From Bacteroidales bacterium (GTDB lineage Bacteria > Bacteroidota > Bacteroidia > Bacteroidales > P3): 64,000 bases of DNA. Position numbers and translations under genes: made by a program. Below the pieces are notes generated by a model. The model saw only the letters and a program-made list of their open reading frames with translations. It did not search any database and was not told where the DNA came from. Location of the stretch: the NCBI GenBank assembly GCA_017934545.1, contig JAGBJI010000006.1, positions 1 through 64,000 of the forward strand, in the 5' to 3' direction. This document shows positions 51,805-61,618 of the stretch, piece after piece; the first letter of the stretch is position 1; each line of letters opens with the position of its first letter.

Positions 51805-54800
51805 TTCTTTATTAATTTTTCTGTTTTGATTTTGTTTTCAGTTTTTATTTGAATGTAATACGAACCGCTCGGCAAATTGTTAAGATTGACGGTTATTTCA
51901 TCCGCATTTGCAGGCTTTGTATATTCATTGAGTTTCTTTCCTGTAATATCCGTAAGCGTTACGGTGTAATCCGAAGAGATTCCGTTTAGTTTTAAAGTTA
52001 CGTAATTGCCTGCAGGGTTAGGGTACATGTTGATTGAAACGCCTTCGTTGTTAATTTGGTTCAATGAATTCTGATATTGAACTATGAAAGTAACAACCGA
52101 ATCGCAATTGTCTGCGGATTTAAATCCGTAAGTGTATATTCCGTTTTGTGTAATTGATATATCGCCTAAATAAATCTGCGTTCCTTCGTTGAGCATTACC
52201 TGCAATGTGTCGTCATAAAGCGGTGCTACTCTCAAGTCCAGCGATATTACGGAATCGCAACCTGAAAATGCAGTCATTGTATCGGCATAATATCCTGTCA
52301 GATACAGTTCCTGGCCGTTGAAAGTGTAGGTTTGTCCTTCGCAGACGGTTACTTTGTTGTAGTTGTGTAAGGTCGGGTTGACGTTAAGCGTCATTGTGAT
52401 TACGGAATCGCACCCGTGAATGGTTTGCAATGTGTCCGTATAAGTTCCGGGTGAAGAAATAATTCTGCCGTTGAAGTCAAAATTATCTCCTTCGCATATT
52501 TGGGCGGAAACATCTGAAGTTTTGTTGTCATACATCGCCGCCGTGATGTGAATAATACTGTCACAACCCATCGGTGTTTGCAATGTGTCAAAATATATTC
52601 CCTCTTTTTCAATCACAATATCATTGAATACAAAAGGATGTTCAGGACATATGTCAACCTCAAGCGTAGAAGTTGTGATATAATTGAAATATGCGTCCAT
52701 TATTATTGAACTGTCGCAACCTTTGTCTGTTTGTAATATTTTTATATATGTTCCGCTGCGGAAGATGTCCGTTCCGAAGAAATCCACTGTGTCGCCTACG
52801 CAGGAATAAAACGTGCTGTCGTACAGTTGGACGGGGTGTACGGTGATGTGGAAGGTGAAAACGCTGTCGTACAATCCGAATTTGGCGGTGTCAACATACA
52901 CTCCCTGTTGGTTGTAAGAGAATTGACGGTAATGAAATTCCGTTCCTTCGCATATGTCGGCGTAAATAACCGTATCGTAAACAGGAATCACCAAAAGGTC
53001 AAGCGTAACTACGGAATCGCAACCTTTGTCGGTAAGAAGCGATTGTGTATATACACCCGTAGAACTCTGATTGAAATTATGCTTATCATAAACCGAACCT
53101 TGTACTATGGTATCAAAGACGGTGTAATTATAAGACGGGTTGACCGTTATTTGTTTTTTCAGCACTCCTCCGCAACCTGCCGCAAGGTAAAGGTTGACGC
53201 TGTATTCCGTGTCCTCATCGGGTTGGACTGTTATTGCGGAAGAAGTCTGTCCGGTTGACCAAAGATAGTTGACATTGTGCGGAAAAGTGTTGTCAATTGC
53301 GACGGACAGAGTGTCCTTGTCGCCTTGGCATATAATGTCTTTGCCTTTCAGTTCGGCGGGAATGATGAAATCTATGTTTAAAGGTATGGTTAACGTGTCG
53401 GTACACTTTGATTCGGACAACACGCTTACCAATTTGACGGTATGTGTTCCGTTTTCGGTGTATTCTAGTGTCAACGAATCGCCGTAGACTATGTCCGTGT
53501 CGTTGTCAACTAACCAAAACGTGGAGTCAACGAACTGTTTGGTATACGCACCGAGCGTTGAATCAAAATCCAAATAACATTCATTGAATAAAGTTACAGA
53601 ATTGGAGCATGTATCTACTGTATATGACGCTTTGGCTACGGGTTTTACGTGAACGGGAAGGGTAGATATCGTAAAATAACAGTCGGGTTTGCCCACAAAA
53701 GAGGCAACGCATTCGTATATATTGTCGTCAACGGGTACTTTGACCTCAAATTGCTTGGACAAAGTGTCCGTCTTGCCCACTTGATGCCAATAGTAATCAA
53801 ATCCCAAAGGAGCCTGAAGCCAAACGGAATCCTCTGCATCGCAACGGTCTACTATATACAGCCGTTTGTTGTCGCACTTGATGTTAAAGTATGCGTAACC
53901 GTAATGAGCTCCCTCGTCGCAATCGTAAGTTGTAAGCCTTACGCGTATGGTTTGACCGTGATACGGAGCTATGTCAATGCCTATCGTAGTCCAATCTTTC
54001 CATATTCTTTTCGGTGAAGACGACGCTACTTCGTTCCAACCCAAGTCCCCGGCGGCATAGAAATCGGCAAAACAACATGCAGTATCTATTACCGTGTTGG
54101 TACTGTCAAGAATTTCCAGCGTAAAACGCGGTTGGTTCAGTTTTGTATGTCCCGGGTCCTGCATCACAACGGCATATTTCAACACCAACATGTCTTTGTC
54201 CGTGCTGTCAACGAAATATTCGTACGATATACTCTCGGCTTCACGCCCTACGGAACTGTTTCCCAAACGTACGGAAGCCTTTTCGCCCGGAGGAACGCAA
54301 TATAGTTGTGAGCCGGTCAGATTATCTTTTTGGTTGACGTTGCGGAACACCTTGTGTCTGTCGTCTTCTTCAAAGGCAAACCATTCGTTGTTGTCCGAGT
54401 TTATGCGGTAATAATACAGTTTTGCGTGTACGGAATCCAAAAATCCGCCGTGCGGATTGTCGTAATCACCCCATGTGAGAAAAGTTTTAGTACTTAACAA
54501 ATCCGTAAAGTCCATACATGTGCCTAAAGTTGTGGCAACGGTGCGTGATTTGACCGCTTTGCAATACGGACAAAGCATTTCTATTTGTATGTAATATTCT
54601 GTATTGCTCTCCAAGTTGCGTATGGTGTAAACCGAATCCGAATACGCTACGGTATCATACATAGGTGTTGCCGAGTAATTATCGGCTTTACGCCATGAGA
54701 TGACATATTTTTCGGTTATTGTGTCCTCTATTTTGGAACTTTTTTCCCACACAACGCATATACTGTCTGCACCTACGGATTTAACTCCTATACTTTCTTG

Positions 54801-55988
54801 TATGTTTTTATAGAAAGTTTTGAATTGGTTGTGAATGTTTAAATATCCGTAATAGGAATACCCCGTGTAATTGTCGTAAGTGCTTTCCGAAGAGTAGTAA
54901 GTGCTGGGCAAATCTCTGTATTTGGTGTACGGAACGGTATAACAACTTCTTTTTGTTGAATTTGTTGTAAAGCCATTGCACCATTCAACCGTTCCCGTTG
55001 TGTCGCCTACAATGGAGATTTTTTTGTATGTATTGCATATTAACGCCTGTGCATAGAAAGGCGTGTCAAGTTGGATAGTGTCGGTATAGTTGTCAAGGAC
55101 GTACCAAGTCACTCCCTCTATATCGTTCCACGAAAACAGCATGGTGTCAAAGGTTTCGTTGTATTTGTATGTGATACCCGCAGGGTAAACCGCCTTACAG
55201 GTATTGCAAAAACTTAGGCTATGATTGTTATTTATATAACCTCTGCACATAAGTGTATCGTTGGTTTCGGTTACCTTCACTCCGTATACATTGTAATACA
55301 GCCAACGGCATGACCCAAGCCCCGTTAACAAGACTGAATCAGCCTTTACGGTTACGGTTTTTTTGTCGTACGGTGTTGAATCGCATATAACATGATATAC
55401 AGGAGAGCAGTTATAGAATACTTGTGTGGTGTCTACGTAATCAATTACATAATAGTCCGCATCGCCCATACCGTTCCAGGACAGCAAAGCAGTGTTGGCG
55501 TCCTGGAATTTGCATGTTACGGATTTTTCAGGGCAATAAACTTCCTGCAAACCTATGACAAAACCCTCTTTGGGTGAGGCATCGTCGCTTTTGAACCATA
55601 TGGTAATGGTGTCTTTAGAGGAATAGTAAAGATAGTCAACCGTTTGGTTGGTGTTGCATATGTATACGGTGTTTGAAGAGTTGGTATCGCCGTTGCATAT
55701 ACGCAGCATGGCTATATTAGAATTGCTTGAATTTATATTTTGATGTATGGATATGCGGAAGTAATTGCCCGGCTGCGAGGTTACAAAGGTGTATGACCCG
55801 TTGCAAGAGGAAGAATAGTTGTTTTGTTTGCCTCCGTCATCGTATACAATCACTTTGCTGACTGTTTTTTGCATGTGCGAATTGACGGGCATGTGGACTG
55901 TGTCCTGCGAATGCAGGTTTGTAACCGCAGCGATACATGACAATAAAGGCAGGATATATATAACCCAAGTGCGTATATTTGTTTTCAT
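51801..55988 (-). CDS. giant T9SS type A cargo protein, paralogue 3
   Basis: This 1395-residue protein starts at ATG 55988, preferred over an in-frame ATG at 56021 because it opens a normal signal peptide (ending TNLHSQ). It has the same plan as its neighbours: CUB-like domain (KVIVYDDGGKQNNYSSSCNG), fibronectin-like segments, the conserved central block, then seven ~47-residue repeats ending GCDSxI. The C-terminus is a type A sorting domain (INMYPNPAGNYVTLKL, SGSYYIQIKTENKIKTEKLI), not type B. The two exported proteins of one transcript may therefore be anchored differently. A -7 box TATCTTTG lies at 56038-56045. Confidence 0.88.
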   Translation of the reverse strand: MKTNIRTWVIYILPLLSCIAAVTNLHSQDTVHMPVNSHMQKTVSKVIVYDDGGKQNNYSSSCNGSYTFVTSQPGNYFRISIHQNINSSNSNIAMLRICNGDTNSSNTVYICNTNQTVDYLYYSSKDTITIWFKSDDASPKEGFVIGLQEVYCPEKSVTCKFQDANTALLSWNGMGDADYYVIDYVDTTQVFYNCSPVYHVICDSTPYDKKTVTVKADSVLLTGLGSCRWLYYNVYGVKVTETNDTLMCRGYINNNHSLSFCNTCKAVYPAGITYKYNETFDTMLFSWNDIEGVTWYVLDNYTDTIQLDTPFYAQALICNTYKKISIVGDTTGTVEWCNGFTTNSTKRSCYTVPYTKYRDLPSTYYSSESTYDNYTGYSYYGYLNIHNQFKTFYKNIQESIGVKSVGADSICVVWEKSSKIEDTITEKYVISWRKADNYSATPMYDTVAYSDSVYTIRNLESNTEYYIQIEMLCPYCKAVKSRTVATTLGTCMDFTDLLSTKTFLTWGDYDNPHGGFLDSVHAKLYYYRINSDNNEWFAFEEDDRHKVFRNVNQKDNLTGSQLYCVPPGEKASVRLGNSSVGREAESISYEYFVDSTDKDMLVLKYAVVMQDPGHTKLNQPRFTLEILDSTNTVIDTACCFADFYAAGDLGWNEVASSSPKRIWKDWTTIGIDIAPYHGQTIRVRLTTYDCDEGAHYGYAYFNIKCDNKRLYIVDRCDAEDSVWLQAPLGFDYYWHQVGKTDTLSKQFEVKVPVDDNIYECVASFVGKPDCYFTISTLPVHVKPVAKASYTVDTCSNSVTLFNECYLDFDSTLGAYTKQFVDSTFWLVDNDTDIVYGDSLTLEYTENGTHTVKLVSVLSESKCTDTLTIPLNIDFIIPAELKGKDIICQGDKDTLSVAIDNTFPHNVNYLWSTGQTSSAITVQPDEDTEYSVNLYLAAGCGGVLKKQITVNPSYNYTVFDTIVQGSVYDKHNFNQSSTGVYTQSLLTDKGCDSVVTLDLLVIPVYDTVIYADICEGTEFHYRQFSYNQQGVYVDTAKFGLYDSVFTFHITVHPVQLYDSTFYSCVGDTVDFFGTDIFRSGTYIKILQTDKGCDSSIIMDAYFNYITTSTLEVDICPEHPFVFNDIVIEKEGIYFDTLQTPMGCDSIIHITAAMYDNKTSDVSAQICEGDNFDFNGRIISSPGTYTDTLQTIHGCDSVITMTLNVNPTLHNYNKVTVCEGQTYTFNGQELYLTGYYADTMTAFSGCDSVISLDLRVAPLYDDTLQVMLNEGTQIYLGDISITQNGIYTYGFKSADNCDSVVTFIVQYQNSLNQINNEGVSINMYPNPAGNYVTLKLNGISSDYTVTLTDITGKKLNEYTKPANADEITVNLNNLPSGSYYIQIKTENKIKTEKLIKK

Positions 55989-56037
55989 TTCGTTTATTGT
56001 TTGTAAATAAAATATATACATTATATATATAAATTTG

Positions 56038-56045
56038 CAAAGATA
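56038..56045 (-). promoter_or_regulatory. -7 box of the giant cargo operon
   Basis: TATCTTTG on the minus strand lies 49 bp upstream of the start of paralogue 3. No -33 TTG at normal spacing was found. Confidence 0.5.
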
Positions 56046-56122
56046 ATAAAATTAAATGTATTTTGCGGTAAAATGCGGATAAATAATCAATAAAATTTGC
56101 TTAACAGTGTTTTTACTGTATT

Positions 56123-56289
56123 ATTTTCTGATTTCAGTATGTAAAAAGTGTGATTTTATTAATATAAAAATCACACTTTTTTGATATAAAAATGTGACTT
56201 TTTATGGTCAAAAGTGTGATTTATACAGTATAAAAATGTGATTTTTATATCAAAAAAATGTGAGTTTTTTTATCTTCTTTTCTGAATTT
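56123..56289. repeat. 22-bp lattice array, family B, copy B3 (six units)
   Basis: Core starts are at 56148 (GTGTGA), 56170 (ATCACA), 56192 (ATGTGA), 56214 (GTGTGA), 56236 and 56258 (ATGTGA), exactly 22 bp apart. CTG caps lie at 56128 and 56282. It lies between divergent genes. No other feature is seen in 56046-56371. Confidence 0.93.
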
Positions 56290-56371
56290 ATTTGCGGCAA
56301 AGCATATAATAAATATTTGTTTTCTGCGTTACAATGCTTGTAAATAAACAATAAAACACACAAAACACAAA

Positions 56372-57565
56372 ATGAAGAAAAGTATAATAATACTGGCGGC
56401 GTTGACATTAGGATGTTTTTACGCCAAATCGCAGACAACTGACGGTTTAAAGATAACGGGTTACATTCAGTCGCAGGCCGAATACGCAGGCAAGGACGCT
56501 TTGCAGGTGTGGACGGGCAGTTACGACAGTGAAAAATATCACGGCAACGACCATTTTCTTACTTACGGAGTGAGAAGGGGCAGAATACGTTTTACATATT
56601 CTAAAAACAGTGCCAAGGCAGTGGTGGAAATCAACACCAGTGAAGCAGGCGTCAGCCCTATAAAAGCATACATGGGTTGGGATGCGTTGGATTGGTTGAG
56701 TTTTCAGGCAGGATTGATAAATTCTTTCTTCGGTGACGAACTTATGTACTTATCTCCGGTACAGGAAACTATGGACAGAACGGTTTTGACCCACCAATTG
56801 TTCCCGGGATTGCACGAAATAGGGTTGAAAGCCATACTTAAAGCACCGCAAAATTCTGATTTCAAGGGTTTGAAACTTGAACTTGCAGCCGTAAGCGGCA
56901 ACGGTATAAGCAAAACTCCCGACGGTCACATCAACTTTGAGTCGCATTTGAAATACGACAAAGTCAACAGTGACAATACATTCAAATACGGCGTCGGCGT
57001 TTCGTATTACAACGGCAGGGTAAACAATGCCGACACTAACTATTTTAAGTTTGAAAACGGCACATGGACACCCCATGCAGTTCAAGCCGACACCAAAAAC
57101 AAAAGAGAGTATTTCGGCGTTGACGCACAGGTGACTTTCTATCCCTCAATAGGCAAGTCAAACATAAGAGGGGAGTATTTGTTCGGTACGCAACCCTCCG
57201 TGCAAAAATCTTTTACGGCTCCGAAAAACACACAATACAATTCCTCAAATCCTTTTGCCTACGAACGTAAGTTTTCGGGCGGATATCTTTACTACGTTCA
57301 GGATTTGTTCTCACCAAAATGGCAGAGTGTGTTGAAAGCAGCGTACTATGATTTCAACACAAAGGCCGACGGCAAGACGGCAGTCAATGCTTATGATTTG
57401 AAATATACCAACTTGGGTCTTGGATTTATATACAACCCGACGGCCAATGTACGTTTGAGTGCGTTCTACGATTGGTATATCAACGAAGAAGCCGAGAATA
57501 TACCCGGTTATGACAGACAAGTGCCTAACGATGTGTTGACCTTGCGTATGCAGGTAAGTTTTTAA
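56372..57565 (+). CDS. outer-membrane porin of the phosphate-selective (OprO/OprP) type
   Basis: This 397-residue protein has a signal peptide (about 1-20, ending YAKSQ) and an outer-membrane barrel. Typical stretches are LKITGYIQSQAEYAG, VRRGRIRFTYSKNSAKAVVE, WLSFQAGLINSFFGDELMYLS and GLHEIGLKAIL, and it ends in a Phe-terminated strand (DVLTLRMQVSF). This matches the porin O/P superfamily of Bacteroidota. Ligand specificity cannot be assigned; phosphate is only the name-giving substrate of Pseudomonas members. It is monocistronic, followed 110 bp later by fabG. Confidence 0.83.
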   Translation: MKKSIIILAALTLGCFYAKSQTTDGLKITGYIQSQAEYAGKDALQVWTGSYDSEKYHGNDHFLTYGVRRGRIRFTYSKNSAKAVVEINTSEAGVSPIKAYMGWDALDWLSFQAGLINSFFGDELMYLSPVQETMDRTVLTHQLFPGLHEIGLKAILKAPQNSDFKGLKLELAAVSGNGISKTPDGHINFESHLKYDKVNSDNTFKYGVGVSYYNGRVNNADTNYFKFENGTWTPHAVQADTKNKREYFGVDAQVTFYPSIGKSNIRGEYLFGTQPSVQKSFTAPKNTQYNSSNPFAYERKFSGGYLYYVQDLFSPKWQSVLKAAYYDFNTKADGKTAVNAYDLKYTNLGLGFIYNPTANVRLSAFYDWYINEEAENIPGYDRQVPNDVLTLRMQVSF

Positions 57566-57586
57566 CGGCAGAATTTGCGGAATTTA

Positions 57587-57618
57587 TTTGTTCAAAACAA
57601 ATAAAATATGTAATTTTG
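57587..57618 (+). promoter_or_regulatory. promoter of fabG
   Basis: TTTG (57587-57590), a 20-bp spacer, TAATTTTG (57611-57618). The ATG is at 57675. Confidence 0.75.
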
Positions 57619-57674
57619 CAGCGTTGAACGACAGACAAAAACAATAGTTATAAACAATAAAAACAAACAGTATT

Positions 57675-58412
57675 ATGAGATTACAAGGTAAGACTGCCGT
57701 TATCACGGGCGGTACATCGGGAATAGGTAAAGCTACGGCTTTGCGTTTTGCTAAAGAAGGAGCAAATGTTATAGTTTGGGCAAGAAACAAAGAAAAGGGC
57801 GAGGCATTCATAGCAGACGCCAAAGCACAGGGGTTGAACATGACATTCATGCCTGTTGACGTAAGCAATTTCTCTGATGTTGAAGCCGCAGCGGCAAAAG
57901 TTAAAGACATGGGCGGTTGCGATGTGTTGATAAACAACGCAGGTATAACCAACGATTCCACACTTAAAAAGATGACGCCTGAGATTTGGCAGAGCGTTAT
58001 AGACATCAACCTGACGGGAACATTCAATTGCGTTAAATGTCTTTCACCTATGATGTTGGAAAAAGGCTGGGGAAGAATAGTAAACGTGTCTTCGGTAGTC
58101 GGATTGTACGGAAACTTCGGACAGACCAACTATGTGGCTACAAAAGCAGGTATTATAGGAATGACAAAGACACTAGGCCGTGAATTAGGACGCAAAGGTG
58201 TTACGGTCAATGCAGTTGCTCCGGGATTTATTGCTACTGACATGGTTGCCAAAATGCCTAAAGAGGTTTTGGACTGTATGATTGCCAAAGTTCCTGTGGG
58301 ACGTTTGGGAACACCTGAAGACATTGCAGCGATGTTCGTCTTCTTGGCAAGCGACGAAAGTGCATATGTAAACGGTGCAACATTCTCCGTAGACGGCGGA
58401 ATGACCGTTTAA
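57675..58412 (+). CDS. fabG: 3-oxoacyl-[acyl-carrier-protein] reductase
   Basis: This 245-residue short-chain dehydrogenase has the NADPH-binding GGTSGIGKATALRFAKEGA near residue 13, NNAGITND, the catalytic Ser in IVNVSSVVGLYGN, and Tyr-x3-Lys in QTNYVATKAGIIGMTK. The C-terminus VNGATFSVDGGMTV is typical of FabG. It reduces 3-oxoacyl-ACP in fatty-acid elongation. It is not linked to the other fab genes here but lies 1 kb from the plsX-fabH operon. It ends at a strong terminator. Confidence 0.9.
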   Translation: MRLQGKTAVITGGTSGIGKATALRFAKEGANVIVWARNKEKGEAFIADAKAQGLNMTFMPVDVSNFSDVEAAAAKVKDMGGCDVLINNAGITNDSTLKKMTPEIWQSVIDINLTGTFNCVKCLSPMMLEKGWGRIVNVSSVVGLYGNFGQTNYVATKAGIIGMTKTLGRELGRKGVTVNAVAPGFIATDMVAKMPKEVLDCMIAKVPVGRLGTPEDIAAMFVFLASDESAYVNGATFSVDGGMTV

Positions 58413-58436
58413 CTTTAAGTACAATATATTTTAAAC

Positions 58437-58475
58437 AATACAGGAGCGGAATTGTCCGCTCCTGTATTGCTTTTT
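58437..58475. terminator. terminator between convergent fabG and metallo-hydrolase genes
   Basis: AATACAGGAGCGGA (58437-58450) pairs with TCCGCTCCTGTATT (58455-58468) around ATTG, followed by GC and TTTTT. It serves mainly the plus strand. Confidence 0.88.
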
Positions 58476-58522
58476 AATTACGGTATATTGCGTCTTATGT
58501 TTACTGAAAATAAGTTTTGAAG

Positions 58523-59341
58523 TTATTGTGCGTGGATTTGCAGCCCGTCATATGCCAAAAAAACATTGGCGGGAAGGCGTTTTTGAAATGTTTCGTAAGG
58601 TCCCATCAGATGCGACATATGGGTTAAGTAAGCCACATCGGGTTTTATTTCCTCTATCAAGTCCAATGCCTGCTGCAGAGTGAAGTGTGAAAAATGTTCT
58701 TCTTCTCTTAAAGCGTTAACGACCAACGTTTTTACGCCGTTAAGTTTTTGTTTTTCTTTTTCGGAAATAGTTTTGGCGTCGGTAATATATGCAAAGTTGC
58801 CGATACGGTATGCAAGTACGGGCAGTTTGGCGTGCATTACTTCAATAGGTACTATATCTATTCCGCCCACGGTGAAATATTTGTCATTGTTTACGTCCAA
58901 AAAGTGCAGTTCAAACTCGGGTACACCCGGATACATTGGGTGAAAAGCGTAATACATCATCTTTTCCACGCCTTGCAATGCCTTTTTGTTGCCGTAAAGC
59001 GGCATTGCCTTTTGCTGCAAATAGTTGTAAGCCCTCACATCGTCCAATCCTGCGGTGTGGTCCCTGTGTTCGTGGGTGATTAATATTGCATCCAAATGCT
59101 GCACGTCAGCCCTTAACATCTGATAACGGAAATCCGGCCCCGCATCAATTGCTATTTGCAGCGGACGCAAAGCCGTTTTGTTTACAATATTTTCAAAAGT
59201 TATCAAACACGAAGTACGCAGGCGTTTGTCCCTTTTGTCGTTTGACGAGCATACTTCGCATTTGCACCCCGGTATAGGTACGCCCAAAGATGTTCCGGTG
59301 CCTAAAAAAGTGACTTTAAACGTTGATTGGGGAGTATTCAT
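58523..59341 (-). CDS. MBL-fold metallo-hydrolase (PhnP-like)
   Basis: This 272-residue metallo-beta-lactamase-fold enzyme starts at ATG 59341; an in-frame ATG at 59386 would add a non-homologous leader. The start FKVTFLGTGTSLGVPIPGCKCEVC has the Gly-rich turn and Cys cluster of PhnP-like hydrolases. The dinuclear metal motif ITHEHRDHTAGLDD is near residue 80, with later ligands in MHAKLPVLAYRIGN and YLTHMSH. It is likely a phosphodiesterase acting on small cyclic phosphates or RNA ends. It follows fabH by 58 bp and may be the last gene of that operon. Confidence 0.87.
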   Translation of the reverse strand: MNTPQSTFKVTFLGTGTSLGVPIPGCKCEVCSSNDKRDKRLRTSCLITFENIVNKTALRPLQIAIDAGPDFRYQMLRADVQHLDAILITHEHRDHTAGLDDVRAYNYLQQKAMPLYGNKKALQGVEKMMYYAFHPMYPGVPEFELHFLDVNNDKYFTVGGIDIVPIEVMHAKLPVLAYRIGNFAYITDAKTISEKEKQKLNGVKTLVVNALREEEHFSHFTLQQALDLIEEIKPDVAYLTHMSHLMGPYETFQKRLPANVFLAYDGLQIHAQ

Positions 59342-59399
59342 TGTTAAACTGTTGTTTTGAACAATACATATACTCTTGTTAAACAATCAACCTGTTTTC

Positions 59400-60389
59400 T
59401 TACAATGCCCACTTAACCAACACGGCTCCCCAAGTAAAGCCCGCACCGAAAGAAGTAAGTATCAGATTGTCCCCTTTGGTGAATTTATCTTGGTTTTCGT
59501 ACATAAGCATAGGGATAGTTGCACTTGTCGTGTTGCCGTATTTCTCTATGTTAACCAGAACTTGTTCGTCTTTTAACTCCAAACGTTCTCCCGTAGCCTT
59601 AATTATACGCAGGTTAGCCTGATGCGGAAGCAGGAAGTTGATGTCCGATTTTTGCATTCCGTTCTTTTGCAACAACTCTTCGGTCACATCAGCCATTTTA
59701 GTTACCGCCCATTTGAATACGGCTTGCCCTTCTTGGTAGATGAAGTGCTGTTTGTTCATCACGGTTTCTACAGATGCAGGGTGCAAACTTCCTCCTGCCA
59801 CCTGATGAAGATGTTTTACTCCCACTCCGTCCGAATGTAACACTTGGTCAATCACACCGTAAGGCGAATTTTCGCTGGCTTCCAACAGTACGGCAGCCGC
59901 TCCGTCCCCGAAAATAGGGCATGTAGTGCGGTCTTCGTAGTTTACAATTGATGTCATCTTCTCTGCACCGATGACCAAGACTTTTTTGCAAAAACCGCTT
60001 TCTATATATTTTGTTCCCGTAGTCAGACCGTAGATAAACCCGGAGCAACCTGCGTTGACGTCAAAGCCGAATCCGTTCTTTATACCGCACTTGTCGGCGA
60101 TTATGTTTGCCGTTGCAGGAAACTGCATGTCGGGTGTGACGGTGCAGCAAATGATTAAATCAATCTCCGACGGGGAAATATTTTTTTTCTGTAATATTTT
60201 GTTAACGACAATCTCCGCCATATCCGACGGACCTTTCTCTCCTTTAAGAATATGTCTGGTTTTAATACCGATACGGCTCATAATCCATTCGTCCGTAGTA
60301 TCAACCATTTTGCTTAACATCTCGTTGGTGATTACGTCCTGCGGGACATAACCCTCAACAGCCGTTATTATAGCTCTTGTTTTTGCCAT
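59400..60389 (-). CDS. fabH: beta-ketoacyl-ACP synthase III
   Basis: This 329-residue thiolase-fold enzyme has all three catalytic residues visible: Cys in DVNAGCSGFIYGLTTG, His in LLPHQANLRIIKAT and Asn in KYGNTTSATIPMLMY. It condenses acetyl-CoA or a branched acyl-CoA with malonyl-ACP to start fatty-acid synthesis. It lies 17 bp after plsX in the yceD-rpmF-plsX-fabH run, a widely conserved order. The C-terminal GAGFTWGAVLVKW is typical. Confidence 0.95.
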   Translation of the reverse strand: MAKTRAIITAVEGYVPQDVITNEMLSKMVDTTDEWIMSRIGIKTRHILKGEKGPSDMAEIVVNKILQKKNISPSEIDLIICCTVTPDMQFPATANIIADKCGIKNGFGFDVNAGCSGFIYGLTTGTKYIESGFCKKVLVIGAEKMTSIVNYEDRTTCPIFGDGAAAVLLEASENSPYGVIDQVLHSDGVGVKHLHQVAGGSLHPASVETVMNKQHFIYQEGQAVFKWAVTKMADVTEELLQKNGMQKSDINFLLPHQANLRIIKATGERLELKDEQVLVNIEKYGNTTSATIPMLMYENQDKFTKGDNLILTSFGAGFTWGAVLVKWAL

Positions 60390-60406
60390 TTTGTATTTTC
60401 AAAAAT

Positions 60407-61351
60407 TTACTTGTTCGCTTTGAAACTCTCGCCCAAGCGTGAGATAATGCCGGATTGGTAAATGTTTTTTGATTGCAACACCATTGATTTAACGGCTTTT
60501 TGGTTTGAAACGCCGTGTCCGATTATCACAACCTTGTTCGCTCCCAGCAAAGGCAGCCCTCCGTATATCTCGTAGTTAAATCTTTTTATGAAATCATCAA
60601 CAAAACCTCTCTTAATAATGCTTTTGGCAAACGCTTCTATGTTTTTCATTATAAGGTTGCCCACAAAACCGTCGCAGACAATGACATCGGCATTGTCTTT
60701 AAAGATTTCGCACGGTTCGGCGTTGCCTACAAAGTTGTAAGAAGCGTCTTTCATAAGTTGGTATGCGGCTTTGCACTGAAGGTTTCCTTTTCCTTCTTCT
60801 TCGCCTATATTCAACAAAGCGACACGCGGTGATTTTATGTTCAGCGTACTCTCTGCATACAGACTTCCTAACAGACCGAACTGATACAAAGTGTCGGGTT
60901 TGGTGTCAGTGTCCACGCCTACATCCAACAAAACGGTAACGCCTTCTTTTTCTTTTGGGATTAAAGCGGCAAGACAAGGCCTTAAAACGCCTTGTGCAAG
61001 CCCTACGCTGTACATGGTTCCCACAAGCATTGCACCCGAATTGCCCGCCGAAGCAAACGTATCTATTTTTCCGTTTTTCAAAAAGTTGAAACCCACCGCC
61101 AAAGACGAATCAGGTTTTACTTTGAATGCCTTTATAGGCGAATCGTGCATGTCTATGACATCGCTGCAATCCACTATGGTGAGCGAAGAAGGGTCACAAT
61201 TTTCCTGCAAAGCGATACGTTCAATATCGCTTTTGCGTCCGAAAAGGACTAATTCATCGTCTGAAGAAAGGTCCTGCAGTGCTGAAATTGCACCTTTAAC
61301 AATAGCATCGGGAGCAAAGTCGCCCCCCATAACATCCAAACCTATTCTCAT
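60407..61351 (-). CDS. plsX: phosphate acyltransferase PlsX
   Basis: This 314-residue protein starts MRIGLDVMGGDFAPDAIVKG, the PlsX signature. It also has ASAGNSGAMLVGTMY, LLDVGVDTDTKPDTLYQFG, LNIGEEEGKGN and VCDGFVGNLIMKN. It makes acyl-phosphate from acyl-ACP for the PlsY step of phospholipid synthesis. It lies 15 bp after rpmF and 17 bp before fabH. Length is normal. Confidence 0.95.
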   Translation of the reverse strand: MRIGLDVMGGDFAPDAIVKGAISALQDLSSDDELVLFGRKSDIERIALQENCDPSSLTIVDCSDVIDMHDSPIKAFKVKPDSSLAVGFNFLKNGKIDTFASAGNSGAMLVGTMYSVGLAQGVLRPCLAALIPKEKEGVTVLLDVGVDTDTKPDTLYQFGLLGSLYAESTLNIKSPRVALLNIGEEEGKGNLQCKAAYQLMKDASYNFVGNAEPCEIFKDNADVIVCDGFVGNLIMKNIEAFAKSIIKRGFVDDFIKRFNYEIYGGLPLLGANKVVIIGHGVSNQKAVKSMVLQSKNIYQSGIISRLGESFKANK

Positions 61352-61366
61352 ACTTGTAAGAATAGA

Positions 61367-61552
61367 TTACTTGTCGTCTTTCTTTTCTATTGCTAATTTA
61401 CCTCTGTAATATCCGCATTCAGGGCAAACTCTGTGTGATTGGTGAACTGCACCGCAATTGGGACAATTTGCTAACTGTACGCTTTCTACATGATCGTGTG
61501 ATCTTCTTTTTGCTGTTCTCGTCTGTGAGAATCTGTGTTTTGGATTTGGCAT
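61367..61552 (-). CDS. rpmF: 50S ribosomal protein L32
   Basis: This 61-residue basic protein starts MPNPKHRFSQTRTAKRRSHD and has the zinc ribbon C30-x2-C33 / C43-x2-C46 (NCPNCG ... VCPECGYY). All four cysteines are kept, so this is the zinc-binding form. It lies between yceD and plsX, as in most bacteria. Confidence 0.95.
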   Translation of the reverse strand: MPNPKHRFSQTRTAKRRSHDHVESVQLANCPNCGAVHQSHRVCPECGYYRGKLAIEKKDDK

Positions 61553-61618
61553 TTTATTTAAATTTTTTAGTTATTTGTTTTATCTTTATTTTGTTCTTTC
61601 TTAAAGAATTGTTTTTAC

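Noticed and set aside
56123-56289. Family B TGTGA/TCACA cores as CRP-type binding sites
   Set aside because: CRP sites need TGTGA-N6-TCACA. Here half sites are 17 bp apart at the closest and often in the same orientation.
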